Shown here piece after piece: positions 38,051 through 50,228 of a stretch of DNA of 64,000 nt. Both the position numbers and the translations under genes were made by a program. The DNA is from Lunularia cruciata (taxonomy: Eukaryota; Streptophyta; Marchantiopsida; Lunulariales; Lunulariaceae), in the NCBI GenBank assembly GCA_948567375.1, contig OX419757.1, positions 11,532,001 to 11,596,000 on the forward strand. The letters are read 5' to 3'. The notes under the pieces are model-generated. The model was not told the DNA's origin. It was given only the letters and a program-made list of their open reading frames with translations, and searched no databases. Each line of letters begins with the position of its first letter. Position 1 is the first letter of the stretch.

Positions 38051-40822
38051 TTATCTCTCTAGCTGCTGCTTCATCCAGGTCTCGATCATTGCTTTACCAA
38101 ACTCTGGCTGATCAGCAGGGACCTGCACAGGCACAATCAGTGCATCCAACCCATAATGAGTCAAGCTACTTAGTCCACCTGTTGCATATTTTGTTCTCTG
38201 GAAGGATTTGCATAGATAGCGAACAGTAAATTTTCCATTTTGTGAGTATAACTTTATAGGGATATGGTAGTCAACGTCTGAAGGACATAGGACCCGATTC
38301 TATCCAACTTCTATTTTCTTGCTTACTGATTAGCTGTGGAGTAATAAACTGTAGGCTAAATTAGATGGTCCTGGAGATGGTACCTGATGTCCAGCACCGG
38401 CCACAACGACGTGGGTGAGGTTCTGGCCCTTCCGCCAGTAGCCAGCTAGCTCTCCATTGATCTTCCAAACAGATCTCTCACCTTTCCAGAATGAAGGAGC
38501 TCCTTCCCAATCAAGAGCGCGCATCCATGCCTCTGATCCTGACGGTCCATCCTTGGCATCGTAAATTCCTTGGTACAGCAGAACAGGAAATCCCATCCTC
38601 AGTATTGCTTCCACCATCCACTTCGTGCTCTTCATTGTATCCTGAAACATTTCATCTCAGTGGTTAACAGTGCGCTCATGTATATCAAAGATTCATCTCT
38701 TTTAAAGCACAAATATACATCTGCTCCCATTTCTCAAATATGTATATAGAAAAGCACAATATACACACATGCAAACCGTGCCAAATGTTATCTAAAAGCA
38801 CAGGAGAAAGAACAAAATATAGCCGGAGCTCGACATTTTGTAGTAATCTCAGCGCGGTGTTCAGGTACTGTAAGCTGGTAATTCTCAAGAGAGAACACAC
38901 GGTCGACCGTGAATATTGGGGACGAGCATACTGCCCAACGGATAGAGTAACTAATCAGTTTCTAAATAAGAAATGAGTAGATGTAGAGATAAGTATAAGA
39001 ATAAAAGTCATACAACTGATTACCCTTTAATAGAGAAATATTCCTCGTAATTGATAATGCAAGTTTAGTTTAATGCAAGTGAGGGAGTTATCGAAACGAC
39101 GCAATTAGTGTGGCAGTTTTCTATTTAAATCGAAAGTCTCTGAACTTCGGATGCGACAAGGGTATGTCTAAGTCACCGGAGCCATAATCGCCCTGACTTT
39201 CTTGCGGCAGCTCACCCAGTCTGCCTCATCGTCGACTCCCAATGCCCGCTTTACAGGAGGGGAATTCAGAAAGTGGGCCAAGAATTCCACCCCGTCCTGC
39301 ACGTATAGGAAGGCGAAGTTATTGGACGGAAAGTTGTGTGTTTCAGAGATCAAACTACTGTATTAGCAGATAGATTGTCTGATGGGCTCACCTGTGTGTG
39401 GTGATACTTGGTTGTTCGTCGAATGTCCAGCAAAGTTGCAACACCACTTGTTTTCTCTATAAAGCTGCATATTGCTGTCCTCCTCTCTTGTGCTTTTAAC
39501 CACTTCTCCCTAAAAGAGCAAACTTTATGGTTACTTGTCATCAAGCTTCTTCTCAATTCCTTGGTGTTAAGAATACTACTTAAGAACAAAATAGTAACTC
39601 TGCACAGATGTACATGTAAAACATTCTATGATTTCTAACCTGCCGCCATGAGAAAAGAAGGAGAAGCCTGCTATTCTCATGAATTGTTGGGAAAACATAC
39701 CTGTCAATAAGATCGACCACCTCCTTGGCCATTTTGTCAACAGCAGCTGTTTGGCGTTTGTCAATAAGACCAAACGAGAATGCCACCTCTCCATGACATT
39801 GCACCTGCAGAATTACAGCGGGACGAAATACTCAAACTCAGTTTTACAAATTTTGTAAACCCTTCTATAATTCGGGAAATGAAATGTGAGACTATACCCA
39901 ACCTGGGAGCGCGGATCAGTGAGTCCGTTTCCGATGGCAACGCCAGCCAGCTGAGACTTTATGGAACCAGCTCCTGCCTTCGGTTGCTGCAGAATGTGAT
40001 AAGCCAAAGCAGGGATATATTTCCCTGCGTAGCTCTCACCCGCCAAGAACAAGGGTCGTGTTTTGAAGCTCGGGTTTTCTGAGATGAAATGATGTAGAGC
40101 GTATAGGAGGTGTTCAGAGACTTGTTCCTGATCTATGGGAATGTCCATATCTGATTCAGCCACACTGAACCCTGTGCCGACAGGACTGTCCACGAACAAA
40201 ACTCCACACCTGCCACACCGAGAAAAATGAATTCATGTGTAATCAATGCATTCAATCAGACATCCAAAATATCAACCGTATAACTACCATGTAACGCACG
40301 GATCACGTGGTCCGAGTTATCTTGATAAATCTGGAACTGGACATGGCGTTTATGCAACAGCACTTAAGCAGCTGTTTCCAAATCGAGTTCAACCGCAGAG
40401 GTAGGCAAAGGGCTATTTAAGGCGGTCGAGTACGAATAATATTTGCCCACACGACAGTGTAAGTTCATTTCAGTTCGAATTCATACTTGCGATTCCAGGC
40501 ACATGGATTCCGACGAAGAACCCCATCTTCTGCAACGATCCACGGGCCAAGTTCATAGAAGCAGCCAATTAGGCTTGAGCAGCCAGGACCGCCATTTAGC
40601 CATAACATAACTGGGGTGCTGCTTTTTGGGGTGGTACTATGTGAGGCTTCGTAGTACACAAAGTAAAGTCGAGATCCAGTTGTCTTGTCAACTGGTAAGT
40701 AGCCCGCTTTGGTGGGAAGGGCTTCTTTGATGAAGTGATAAGGAAGGGGGGCTAAATCTCGGTTCGTGTCCTGCAGGATCACCGCTGGGACTCTAGGAAT
40801 TAGTTCAGAGCTTTCAGGGACC
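38051..40822 (-). CDS. Serine carboxypeptidase-like protein, SCPL50-like (peptidase S10)
   Basis: Minus-strand exons: 40487 to about 40790 (upstream limit uncertain), 39903-40209, 39701-39804, 39392-39509, 39177-39296, 38384-38641, 38051-38122. All junctions are GT-AG and in phase. Family motifs in order: KEALPTKAGYLPVD near the N-terminus, oxyanion-hole LWLNGGPGCSS, FYELGPW, LFVDSPVGTGFS, nucleophile GESYAGKYIPA, AIGNGLTDP, the catalytic Asp region LLYQGIYDAKDG, and the catalytic His in GAGHQ|VPADQP across the last splice. The C-terminus is MIETWMKQQLER. This arrangement matches plant SCPL50/51-type secretory carboxypeptidases or acyltransferases. The signal-peptide exon is not certain. A start at 40999 (MYSLSLSPNVFPHFYGV, spliced to about 40800) is one candidate. 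Confidence 0.85.
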
Positions 40823-41324
40823 AGTTAGTCTTAGTCTCCAGGTTGCGAGTTTGAATACGTGTTTCTGGTACTGATGTTCTGTTTGTATATAATGTTCCGC
40901 TGACCAATAACTTGAATGTGGAGATTGAATGGTGGTTGATAAGATCAAAACACCATAAAAGTGTGGAAAGACATTTGGAGACAAGGAGAGACTATACATT
41001 ACGTTCCTGAGATTCAGTGAACTTCTCATCGTCCCGATCCAAAAAGTACGCCATTTATGCGTCCGGTAGGTCTCCAACTCCCACTACGGTAGCTACTGAT
41101 GCAATAGGTCGTAAAATCAGTGAGTTCTCTTCACAACCACTGGACTTGAAAGCAAGACATGGAGAGAAAACCCGACTACTAACACTGAAGCCTAAATCTT
41201 AGAAGCTGTACTCTGACAAGAGTTAGCATAATCCTATAGAAAGCTCAAATTCATAATCTTAGAAATCATTAGGCAACGGAAACACGAGAATTTGAACACG
41301 AGAATCATCTACCGGCGAGCGCAT
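40823..41324. other. Upstream region of the carboxypeptidase gene
   Basis: It should contain the carboxypeptidase promoter and possibly its first exon (candidate ATG on the minus strand at 40997-40999). No independent gene seen. Confidence 0.35.
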
Positions 41325-41610
41325 TCACATGAAGTGCCCGGTCCTGGGAGGACAAGTCACATACATCAGAAGCTTGAAATGTGAGCACGGGAAGATGTTG
41401 GTCGCATAGCTGTACGGCAATTCGACGGAAGGCCTTCACTCAATCGATTGGTATGAAGGAGAAGGTGCCCAGGAGCTCAGCCCGGGGCCACAGTGGGCCG
41501 AGAGTGTGCGCGAACCGTCGGTTGAGGCCCAAGAGCTGAAATTTTTGGGGTACTAAGTCCTCAAACTCCTGCATGGTTCTGCACATGTCCTTGTCACAAC
41601 AGCTGCAGAA
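41325..41610 (-). pseudogene. Decayed coding-like stretch, family unknown
   Basis: The minus strand reads CCDKDMCRTMQEFEDLVP, QLLGLNRRFAHTLGPLWPRA and ELLGTFSFIPID, then a TGA, and in the same frame VKAFRRIAVQLCDQHLPV and CDLSSQDRALHVNALAG. About 95 sense codons with one stop and balanced composition look like former protein-coding sequence. I do not recognise the family. Confidence 0.35.
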
Positions 41611-43412
41611 TCCCGAGATACATGCTGACCTCCCTACTCAAAATGGATCACATCAACCAAAATCAGCAAAACATTTCAATCCCACTCATGACCACGTTCA
41701 GGAGCTACCAATTCCTTAGTTGTTTGACCGTGGGCAATCTCCAGGATCAATACCGGACTCTCTTTAGTGGTTTTCGGAGGATTAGCACAAGTTCAGAAAA
41801 CTCCTACGACTATAGTCTGGAGATTGAAAGACTTGCCTGCAGAGAGCTATAGTTGTCGTCGAGATGAATTCAGGTAATGTAACAAGAGTTGATTTTTCTT
41901 AGATCTCCAGGTTACTTTATGAAAGAGTTCAATCTGTTAGACAGTAGGAGAGAATCAGAGTCGTTACAAAGAACCAAATGCGGAAGACTGTCATCAACAC
42001 ATTCAATCTCGGGCATCCTTAACCAAGGTTTGGAAAACTGATTAGAAAGCGGAATTGCTACACAGGAGAACGGTGCTTTATCCAGCTAAATACTCTAACG
42101 GACCATCCAAAGAGAAGAACAAAGTACATAACACTAAGCATCAGAGGAAGTGTGATGAGTATCGAGACAAGCTACTTCCTTGAATGATAATGACTCGATG
42201 CATCGATGCGGTAAGCAGCCACCGCAATAACATTGGCGAATTCCAGTGTTAATTGATGCTGCATTTATTTCGGTCATGGTATATCGTTCATCAGGCCTAG
42301 ATTGTCCCTCTTCGCAGCCACAAATGACGTCCATACGACGTGTCTTTCCCACCCGTAGCGTTTTCTCCCGTGTTTCTTACCTTTGACGCTCACAGACCCT
42401 TCTCGGACGATTTCCCTTCACAATTATCTCTCATCTTGTTCTTCCGTGTGAACACTTATGTCTTGAATCGCTTCGTGCCCAAATTGCTGACTCAGTTGAA
42501 GATTTGGGCTATGCCTGGTGATATTCAGCGTTGGATTATTGAGCAATAGGTCTCATAAGTTATGGCCGCAGGTCGTATTTTGTTTTGCTGCAACACTGCA
42601 TTATACTTGTACTTGTGATGGAGAAGAAGCACATCTGGGAGACTTCTACAGCCACTGAAATGGGCTCCAGGGTCATCCAATTGCGCTGGCAACAAAAGCC
42701 CAACTAATGGGGGACGAATTCGCGCCCCTAAATATTGCGACAGAAATCTGAATCGGCAAAGCTTTGATGAGGATGATGTCTTTTTAACGACTTTTTAGCT
42801 GTTGAGCTTGGATAGGAATCGCCGTTATAAGCGTTTACGTCGATTTAGCAATCCCTGACAATACAGGAATTCGCAAGCATGAAGCGCAGCGAGTCTTGTG
42901 GAAAAAGAAGAAATCTAGAATTATAATTCTGTGCTTCCAATTCTCTGATCAGGTGTGAATCATGGGTGGAGTTAAGAATTTGTCTCTCAAGTTTAATCTA
43001 CTGATGCACATCTGATTCTCTGTGGTGAACATGGCATTTCATCCGCTGTTGATTTTGGAGGTATAGCAGCATTTTATGCAAGGGTTAAATTCTGCCCCAC
43101 GTATCGAGCCCAAGGGAGAACAATTCTAACGCATTCTGGTGTCTCGTTGACTGAATTTATTAGCGCTTCTGGCTTCCAGCCATAGCGCTATGATCCTTGT
43201 CACTTTTACAAAGCATGTAAGAGTATCTTGTTTCGGTCGATGATTCATTAGTAACTTCAATCAGAACTGGAATCCCCAAGTAGAGAGAAGCTCATTCCAG
43301 ATTCTGATAACAACACTGTACATTGTTACAAAAAGAAAGGCGTTCAACCCCCACCCTCTAATACTTCTGTTGTTTATTCGACATCAGTTTCCTCAAGAAA
43401 GCGCTGACTGTT
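41611..43412. other. Intergenic DNA upstream of the F-box gene
   Basis: No gene supported. A 69-codon plus-strand frame at 42340-42549 has no recognisable family. The last few hundred bases probably hold the F-box promoter. Confidence 0.45.
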
Positions 43413-44645
43413 ATGCTCAGTTCTCCCGATGCCACTCTCCACTCCTCTCGACACCTTGGAGATGCAGCTACAGACCGGTTGGACATGGCTTCAGAAGTGT
43501 GGAGCAAACACATACCGGAAGAGGTAATCCACACAATACTGGCCTGGCTGCCGCTACGCAGCTACTGCAAGCTCCGATCTGTGTGCAAGAGCTGGAACGA
43601 ATCCGCATTCAATCCATGCTTTCGGAAAATCTGCGAACGAGTTCCACCTCCAGCGCCGTTCTGGATCGTGTTCGCTTGTGGAGGACCTCTTGTATTTGAC
43701 ACAAGTCACAGCACTTGGCATGTGGCATCCTCCTTCCTATCCTATGATTGCTTCACCAGAGAAGCCATCCTCGAATCTGCAGGCAGCCTGCTATTTTACA
43801 GAAACTTTGACGCCCAAGATCGTCTCATGTTTGTTTTTAACCCGATGAGTAGGCACATGAGGAGATTGCCGGCCATGATTACCATGGACCATTGCTACGT
43901 AATGGGAATAATCCTCGACAGGGAGACGGCATCTTACAAAATATATGCTGTGGATCAGACTTTCAGGTCATCCGGGACGAGTCTGGAGGTTCTGAAGCTG
44001 CAGATATATGATCCAATGCAAGAGACGTGGGAGATGAGAGGAAGCCTGCTAAGAGATCCTGAGGATCCACAGAATGAACGACATGAGGTTTTGGGATCAG
44101 CATTTTGTAATGGATCTCTGTATTTTTTGACCGAGAGGCTTCAGGAGGAGTACGAGGATGATCAAGGAGAGCCTCTAAAACGGAAGTATAAGGTGTTCAG
44201 AGTTGGTTCCGAAACTTGGGAAGAAATTCCAGCCCAAATGCCGATAGGTCTGTCGTTTCCTCTTTTGTTTGAGAACCAGGGACGATTGTTGCTGGGTGGA
44301 GGTATAGCATTGTGGATTGGACTGTTGAGTGTTCACGTGTGGCAACTTCTGGATGAACCTATTGAATGGGTGGAGATTCTTCGGATGCCAGAGGAGCTTG
44401 TGAGACAGGTTGCAACAGGTTTTCCTATTGTTATAGTTTCAAATGGAGGTTTCATCGGTGTGGGTTCGGGTCGGCAGAGTAAGATTGTGAGGTTTATGTC
44501 TGATTTGAATAGAGGTTCGTGGTGGCAACTTCCCTCTGAGTACAAGGACATCACTCTGAATCATCTCGAAGGGTTGACGAGTTCTGGTACACTCTTGTTT
44601 GAACCCAGATTGGGTGTCATATTTGACTCTGATGGAATTCATTAA
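43413..44645 (+). CDS. F-box protein, single exon
   Basis: An uninterrupted 410-codon frame from ATG 43413 to TAA 44643-44645. An F-box occupies residues about 30-72 (VWSKHIPEEVIHTILAWLPL, YCKLRSVCKSWNE). The C-terminal ~300 residues read as a kelch/galactose-oxidase-like propeller: LVFDTSHSTWHVASS, LMFVFNPMSRHMRRLP, LQIYDPMQETWEM, KVFRVGSETWEEIP. Lack of introns and the domain order match plant F-box/kelch proteins of the UFO/HAWAIIAN SKIRT-like class. It would be the substrate-binding part of an SCF ubiquitin ligase, target unknown. A second in-frame Met (DMASEVW, residue about 26) just before the F-box is an alternative start. Confidence 0.88.
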   Translation: MLSSPDATLHSSRHLGDAATDRLDMASEVWSKHIPEEVIHTILAWLPLRSYCKLRSVCKSWNESAFNPCFRKICERVPPPAPFWIVFACGGPLVFDTSHSTWHVASSFLSYDCFTREAILESAGSLLFYRNFDAQDRLMFVFNPMSRHMRRLPAMITMDHCYVMGIILDRETASYKIYAVDQTFRSSGTSLEVLKLQIYDPMQETWEMRGSLLRDPEDPQNERHEVLGSAFCNGSLYFLTERLQEEYEDDQGEPLKRKYKVFRVGSETWEEIPAQMPIGLSFPLLFENQGRLLLGGGIALWIGLLSVHVWQLLDEPIEWVEILRMPEELVRQVATGFPIVIVSNGGFIGVGSGRQSKIVRFMSDLNRGSWWQLPSEYKDITLNHLEGLTSSGTLLFEPRLGVIFDSDGIH

Positions 44646-46214
44646 CATGATATTTCTATACGAGGCCCCGTCCCAGAGTACAGGTTTGATTTCATTGTAT
44701 ATCCTCTATCGATTCGTCGGTGATGAGTCTGATGACCAATTTGTATGCGAAGGTTGAATCCTCTCTGACTGACTGTAACGATGTTTCTCATGATGATTAT
44801 CCTCCATGACTGTGTCACGAGGAAATTGTCATGGTCATAGTTTTTAAGTCATGGCCATGATTGTATTCATCTTTTGCCTTCTCTTTTTACTTATTGAAAG
44901 ATAATGGGGCTGTTATATAGGCCTCTAATTTTCCTTCGGGAACGCCCAAAGACTTCCATCGTGGAAGTGATATAGGAACTCCGGGCGCTTTCTGGTACTT
45001 CTATCACTTACTTTGACACTACGCTGTTTGCCAGTTGGATCCTGTTTGCTAGGACAGATATCATCAGTTCTTCCATACAGGACAGTTGTAGAGAATTCAA
45101 TGTGAATAGCGACAACCAAGTTTCTGCATGTTGTATGATGCTGTGAATGAGAGTGGGATATAGCCTCACCTGACTATATGTTTCAGAAGCTGATGAATGC
45201 GAATGTGTTCTTGACGCTGATCGTCACGGCCTCCGACAAGTAAATGCTGGTCAAGCCTCATACTCAAAGCCTTAGATAGGAACAACCACCCCGGAATCTC
45301 ACAAGTACGTTAACTTGTACTTCGGAGATACGTTGTTGCAGTGGCCATCATGTCGTTGTGGACGACAGTTTTTGCCTCCCTTCAAATGTCAAAATACTTC
45401 TCTGTCATGTAATCCGGTGTATCTAGAAACGTGGGACCCAAAGAAGGTGGAAAAGAGGGAGAAGGCGCTAGATTGTGTAGAGTGATGATTGCTCCAGTTC
45501 ACAATCGGATAGAGTCCACCTAGTTCCTGATATTATACCTGCGGTAAATTTTAAGTTATGTTGAGCGGCCCGAGCAAACCAGCTAATCAGAAAGCAATCC
45601 AAAACTATTTGAAATATGACTGCAATGGTAGGAAAGCTGAGAATGTTCCCACATAAAATCCAGGATTTTAGATCTCGAGAAGAAAGTGCCCAAACCCGTC
45701 ACTTCTTTTATCTTTCTATAAAGGATTTGGCTAACTCCGGAAACTACAGTAAATGGAGAGAAGAAATCCTGATCTTAAAATCCTGACGCGCCGCTCTCAA
45801 ATTGAGCGACTTTGTCCCAAGCTGTTTCCCGTTATACAAGGAAGCTGGGCTATCAATGAGATACATGCGTAGCAGTCCGTGCTGCTAAGGTACGGGAGAG
45901 GACAACAAGAATCTTGAAGTACATCCCCTTTGGTCTCTTTCCGATCCCAGTTACCAGTGCCTGCCCCCTCGTTGTGCGGATTCAAACAACATCCGGAAGC
46001 AAGTGCCTTCAAAGAATCTTCTCCAGAATCCTGAGCGCCAGGTTTATGGGTCCGTGCCTTGCGCAGAACTTTTGTCATCTTCTGTTGACCTCCAAAAGGG
46101 AAATGGCAAAGACATTTTAGAGATGTTGATTAAGTTGTGAGATCAATGGAGGAACATTAGGGGTTTTAGTAATAGTTTTGATGGATGTGTCTACGTGGTA
46201 AATAATAAATCTTT
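44646..46214. other. Intergenic DNA, one small open frame
   Basis: It includes the F-box 3' region. A 93-codon minus-strand frame with a true ATG (46078 down to 45797) encodes a Cys-containing peptide (SGCCLNPHNEG, DSCCPLP, TDCYACIS) with no signal peptide and no family I know. It may be chance. Confidence 0.3.
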
Positions 46215-46326
46215 TTATTTTTAGTGAACTCCGTACCAATATTGAATATTAATACATAAAATTATTGTAATTATTTTTAGTGAACTCCATACCAAAATTA
46301 AATGTTAATAAATAAAATTATCGCAA
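46215..46326. repeat. Tandem duplication, period 56 bp
   Basis: TTATTTTTAGTGAACTCC at 46215 recurs at 46271. Both copies continue with .TACCAA.ATT.AAT.TTAATA.ATAAAATTAT. AT-rich two-copy repeat at the edge of the repeat island. Confidence 0.7.
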
Positions 46327-46718
46327 ATTGTGGTATGGGGTATGTTATCCAATTTACATTCATTTATAAAATTTAGGTGTAATGATATGGATGTTTAGGA
46401 TGGATGTTTAGGAATGCCATAATGAAATAAATAATTATCAGAGGAGATGACGTGATTTATTGAGACGGTAGTCCCATGGTTTGGTGGGTGGGTTTTGGAA
46501 TCAGATATTTAAAATTGGTTTGAGGATCCAAAATGCCACTCTCAACTATTCGAAAGCTCAATTTAAATTTGGCATCCTAGGTGTATTTGTTAGTCAAATA
46601 AAATGGCAAATTTGTAGTTTGCATTGGTGTGGTGGTTCATTTCCATCAATGAGTGCCGCACATGATAGCTAGAGTTATGGAAAATGATATGTGCCGCCCT
46701 ATGGCATCCAAAAAATTT

Positions 46719-46748
46719 ATCTCTTGACCCCCATGGGGGTCAAGAGAT
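46719..46748. repeat. Perfect 30-bp palindrome
   Basis: The left half ATCTCTTGACCCCCA is followed directly by its reverse complement, with no spacer, centred on CCATGG. The symmetry stops sharply at both ends. Confidence 0.9.
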
Positions 46749-46899
46749 TTTACTCCAAAAGGGTAGTGATAATATAACAATGGAAGATCAGGTATCTTGT
46801 TGTAGTGGAGGAGGTTCACTTTTGGATGCATATCCAAGATGTATAGACTCAAGTTTGGATTCATAGCAACCTAAACAATCATTAGGGAAATTTGGAGAA

Positions 46900-48005
46900 T
46901 TGTTGAGGATTGCTTCTTTAGTGCCTTGCAAAGCAAAAGAGGATGAAAGTTTTCGCATGGCGACGCACCATTATGGCCAAATATTGGATTATTTGGAGGA
47001 CCTCAAGTATTTTGCACAGATTCATGGTGAGAATTGCAAAAAAATTATTCAGAAATCTACCGCTTTTAGTTTCATGGTTACATTTTGGATCCGAGAGGAG
47101 CAAGGATTTCCTAATTCTATGACATGTGACAGGCTTGACAAGAAATGGTTGCGGTACATGAAATAGTACAAAGGGAGCTTAAGAACAAAGCTACAAGAGA
47201 GGGTCTCACCAAGAAGGAATATGGCAAAGGGTGGAAAACTATAGAAGATAAATTGAAAAGAATGTGCACTTATTTTGCTAGAATGGAAGCCATGTTTGGG
47301 AACAAAGCAAACATTAGTCCACCCGGTATGGTAAGTTTTGGAGATTTAAATCCCAATTTGAGTGAGGTTGGCTCATAAGAGGTCCATGAAGGTGCACAGG
47401 AGGGTTCTCAATTCCAATCTCCCCCAGAGGTGGTGCTCCCAAAGTCGTGGCCCTAGTTTGTCCCAAACACCCAAGGGGTGGAAAATATACCTAGTGTTTA
47501 CATGGATAATGGAATCCAATCACCCAAGGAGGAGTCATCATTTGTGGCACCCATAGTGGACTTACCTTTTGTTACACCACCTCCACTAACTTCTACTATA
47601 GGGGATAGGTCTGAGGGATCAAGAAGGAGACAAGAACCAAAAAGGAGAAAAGGTGGAATTTCAACAAGTAAGGTATCGAGTACGTCTCCAAGTATGTCAT
47701 TGTTTCATGGTTTAGCAAAAATCACCATGTTGAAAGCATATACTATAGAATCACGAGAGAAGTTATGACTAGCTGAACTAGAAGCCACCAACATGAGGAA
47801 AAGAGAGAAAAACTTATGAAAATGGAAGCTGAACATGTTAGATTAGATTTGAAAGTTGAAATTGAGAAGAAAATGAGTGTTGATAAAAGGAAAGCTAGGG
47901 CAGACAAACATAGGTTCAAGGAAAAGAGTTTAAAGTCAAAGCGCACTCATGAAATCAAAATGAGTCTCTTCCAGCAAGAAAATCTCATGAGGAAATAAGC
48001 ATGTA
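46900..48005 (+). pseudogene. Degenerate Myb/SANT-like transposon-associated protein
   Basis: Consecutive plus-strand frames read FWIREEQGFPNSMTCDRLDKKWLRYMK (46900-47166), LTKKEYGKGWKTIEDKLKRM and MVSFGDLNPNLSEVG (47145-47378), a Pro/Ser-rich part with SRRRQEPKRRKGGIS (47478-47768), and a charged coiled coil (47816-47998, RLDLKVEIEKKMSVDKRKAR). A DNA-binding head, basic nuclear signal and coiled-coil tail resemble the Myb/SANT-like accessory proteins of PIF/Harbinger-type transposons or trihelix-like proteins. Stops and phase changes show it is dead. The family assignment is tentative. Confidence 0.45.
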
Positions 48006-48286
48006 TTTCAAAGTGCTAACTCAATTTTTGCATCAAGATCATCCTTCTAATTTGGAAGGAAAAGACACTATGACAAATTCATCAAACTCTAGTGATATCA
48101 AATAGCATGTCATAATGTAACCCGACTAATATGGATACCTAAAGGGGACCATGTTCTGCACTTTGACACCTTGACTCTCAAGCCTACAAGATGTAGCTTG
48201 GTAGTAAAGTGATCAAAGATATGCCTAATTTGATCTATGGTGCACACAATGTGTGTATCATTTGCTGAGGGAAATACACAACCTAG

Positions 48287-49087
48287 TGTAATGTTGCGAG
48301 GATAGCAAGAAAACACATACGTACAAACACAAGTTTCACACTCAAACTCATGTTGCGAGGATAGCAAGAAAACACATACGTACAAACACAAGTTTCACAC
48401 TCAAACTCCGATGCCACAAAGGATCACCTTCTCTTTATTATATAGACAAAAAGGATCTCCTCCAAGGAAGCTCCACCATAGGATTAGGCACACACATAAG
48501 TGACATGTCAGCAAGCTCCATCCTTGGATTACTTACTTGGATGGGTGACATGTTGGTCCTGGTCCTATCTGGTTGGTCAAACAAGCTTTGACCGGAGGGA
48601 ATCTTTTAGGAAATCTTCTTGTAGGAATCTCAAAATCACGTGGGTGAGTATAGGTGGAAAGCTCTTGATGAGATAAACCAAGGGGTTGGGAAGGCCAACT
48701 TTACTTCCATTGGGAGTACAATGTGCACATTTGAGGCCTAACTCATCCATTTAGGCCTCCAAAATTGCCTTCAAAGATTTCAAGCATATTTTGATTCCTA
48801 CTCTATTAGTAGAAGTACTCTTTTTGTGATACCTCTTTCTGATCTATTTAGTCTATCATGTGTAAGATACTTCCAGATGTCACCAAACCAATTCTCACCT
48901 TTAAATCATATATCTGGCTATTGGTTCTAAGGTTTTCAAATCTATTTTAATTTTTGCCTTATTAGTAGAAGTACTCTTTTGGTGATACTTCTATCTGATC
49001 TATTTTGACCATCATGTATAACATCATTCCAGATGTTACCAAACTAAATTTCACATCTAGATCATATGGTTAGCTCTTGGTATTACA
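48287..49087 (-). mobile_element. Solo LTR of family B (801 bp) nested in the LINE-like element
   Basis: It starts TGTAATGTTGCGAGG and ends CTCTTGGTATTACA, and is close in sequence to the copy at 16015-16765, including its internal duplication. It also has its own 59-bp tandem duplication at 48291-48408. No exact target duplication is visible. Confidence 0.82.
48291..48408. repeat. Perfect 59-bp tandem duplication within the LTR
   Basis: The unit ATGTTGCGAGGATAGCAAG...CACACTCAAACTC occurs twice without visible change (48291-48349, 48350-48408). It is absent from the other family B copies. Confidence 0.85.
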
Positions 49088-50228
49088 CATGGCATGGCCA
49101 AAATAGTGGATAAGAGAGCTCTAAGTGAGCCATGGCAAACAAAGGTCCCCCTAAAGGATCTCCTTGGTGTGTATCAATAATTGAGTTTAAGACGGTGATT
49201 TCTTACTTTGATCACCCATGTTGGTAGTAAAGGGAAGTAGGAGAGCCATCGAATGACCACACAAAAGGCATAAGACTTGCCAAGGATCCATTGGCCTCTT
49301 TAAGCTCTCTAAAGATGGATGCCCAAGAGATGCTATTAAAAGCATTCTCAACATCCACCTATAGGACAACCCACTCTAGATGGATATCTAGGAGTGCCAT
49401 GATGCCTAAAGAATAGCCTCGCAACCTCCAAGTGTAGCTACTCAATTCAAATGTGGATTGAGGTGCTCTCGAAAATGAGATCGATACTAAAGGACAATGT
49501 TGCAGCTAACCAAGTGCAAAATGATCTCTTAAATAACAATCGGTCTAATGTCGTGAGAAGTTGACTAATCCCTAACAACCAACTAATTGATTAGGCATAT
49601 CTCGCTTTGCTATTCTTATACCTACCTGAAACAACTCGATAAATTTACTAGAAGGATCATCTACTTGAAAACAATCTCCAAAATGCTCATATACCATCCA
49701 TGACGAGACTCATGAGGAGAGGCTAGCGGCAATGCAGAACACTTGAGCAAAAAGTGACCTATCAAGATATAAAAGCTACTTATTTTGATAATCTAAGACC
49801 TTTAATGGTACTCCTCCTCCTACCATAAGATATAGTGAATGTAAGGACAAGATAGTCTCATCAATGGGACTAGCCATAGACAAAGAGTGTAACACTCATG
49901 CTGCTCTACTAAACTCTCTCGCTTGATCCAATGTCCTACACCATCGTAATTGAGTGGACTCTTGGTATCCTATGGTAGAATCTGTCTCCTAAAATATATA
50001 GCTCTAACCGACTCCCCATGTAAGGTAGCCCAATCTCCCGCTCAAATCTGACAAAATCTAGCAATCACCTCTCTATGTCTTGCACGTCCTCCTATAGCAT
50101 AACAAAAGCACCATCGAGGAAGTAAGAGGAATAAGAACCATGCTAACTCTTCCAAGGGATCTCGTGCTAAATGATCAAGTGGTAAGCAAAAAGCCCATTT
50201 AGCCTTATCACAGAGTGTATAGAGTAGC

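Noticed and set aside
37957-38229. Plus-strand open frame of about 80 codons, first considered a kinase C-terminal exon
   Set aside because: It lies antisense to the last carboxypeptidase exon (38051-38122), which has a clear family match and correct splice phase; it has no ATG.
38330-38383. Read-through end of carboxypeptidase exon 6 (VPSPGPSNLAYSLLLHS)
   Set aside because: A strong donor CAG|GTACC precedes it and the downstream exon VPADQPEF...LER matches the family C-terminus.
45797-46078. 93-codon Cys-containing open frame, considered as a small secreted peptide (RALF or defensin type)
   Set aside because: No signal peptide and Cys spacing fits none of the peptide families I know.
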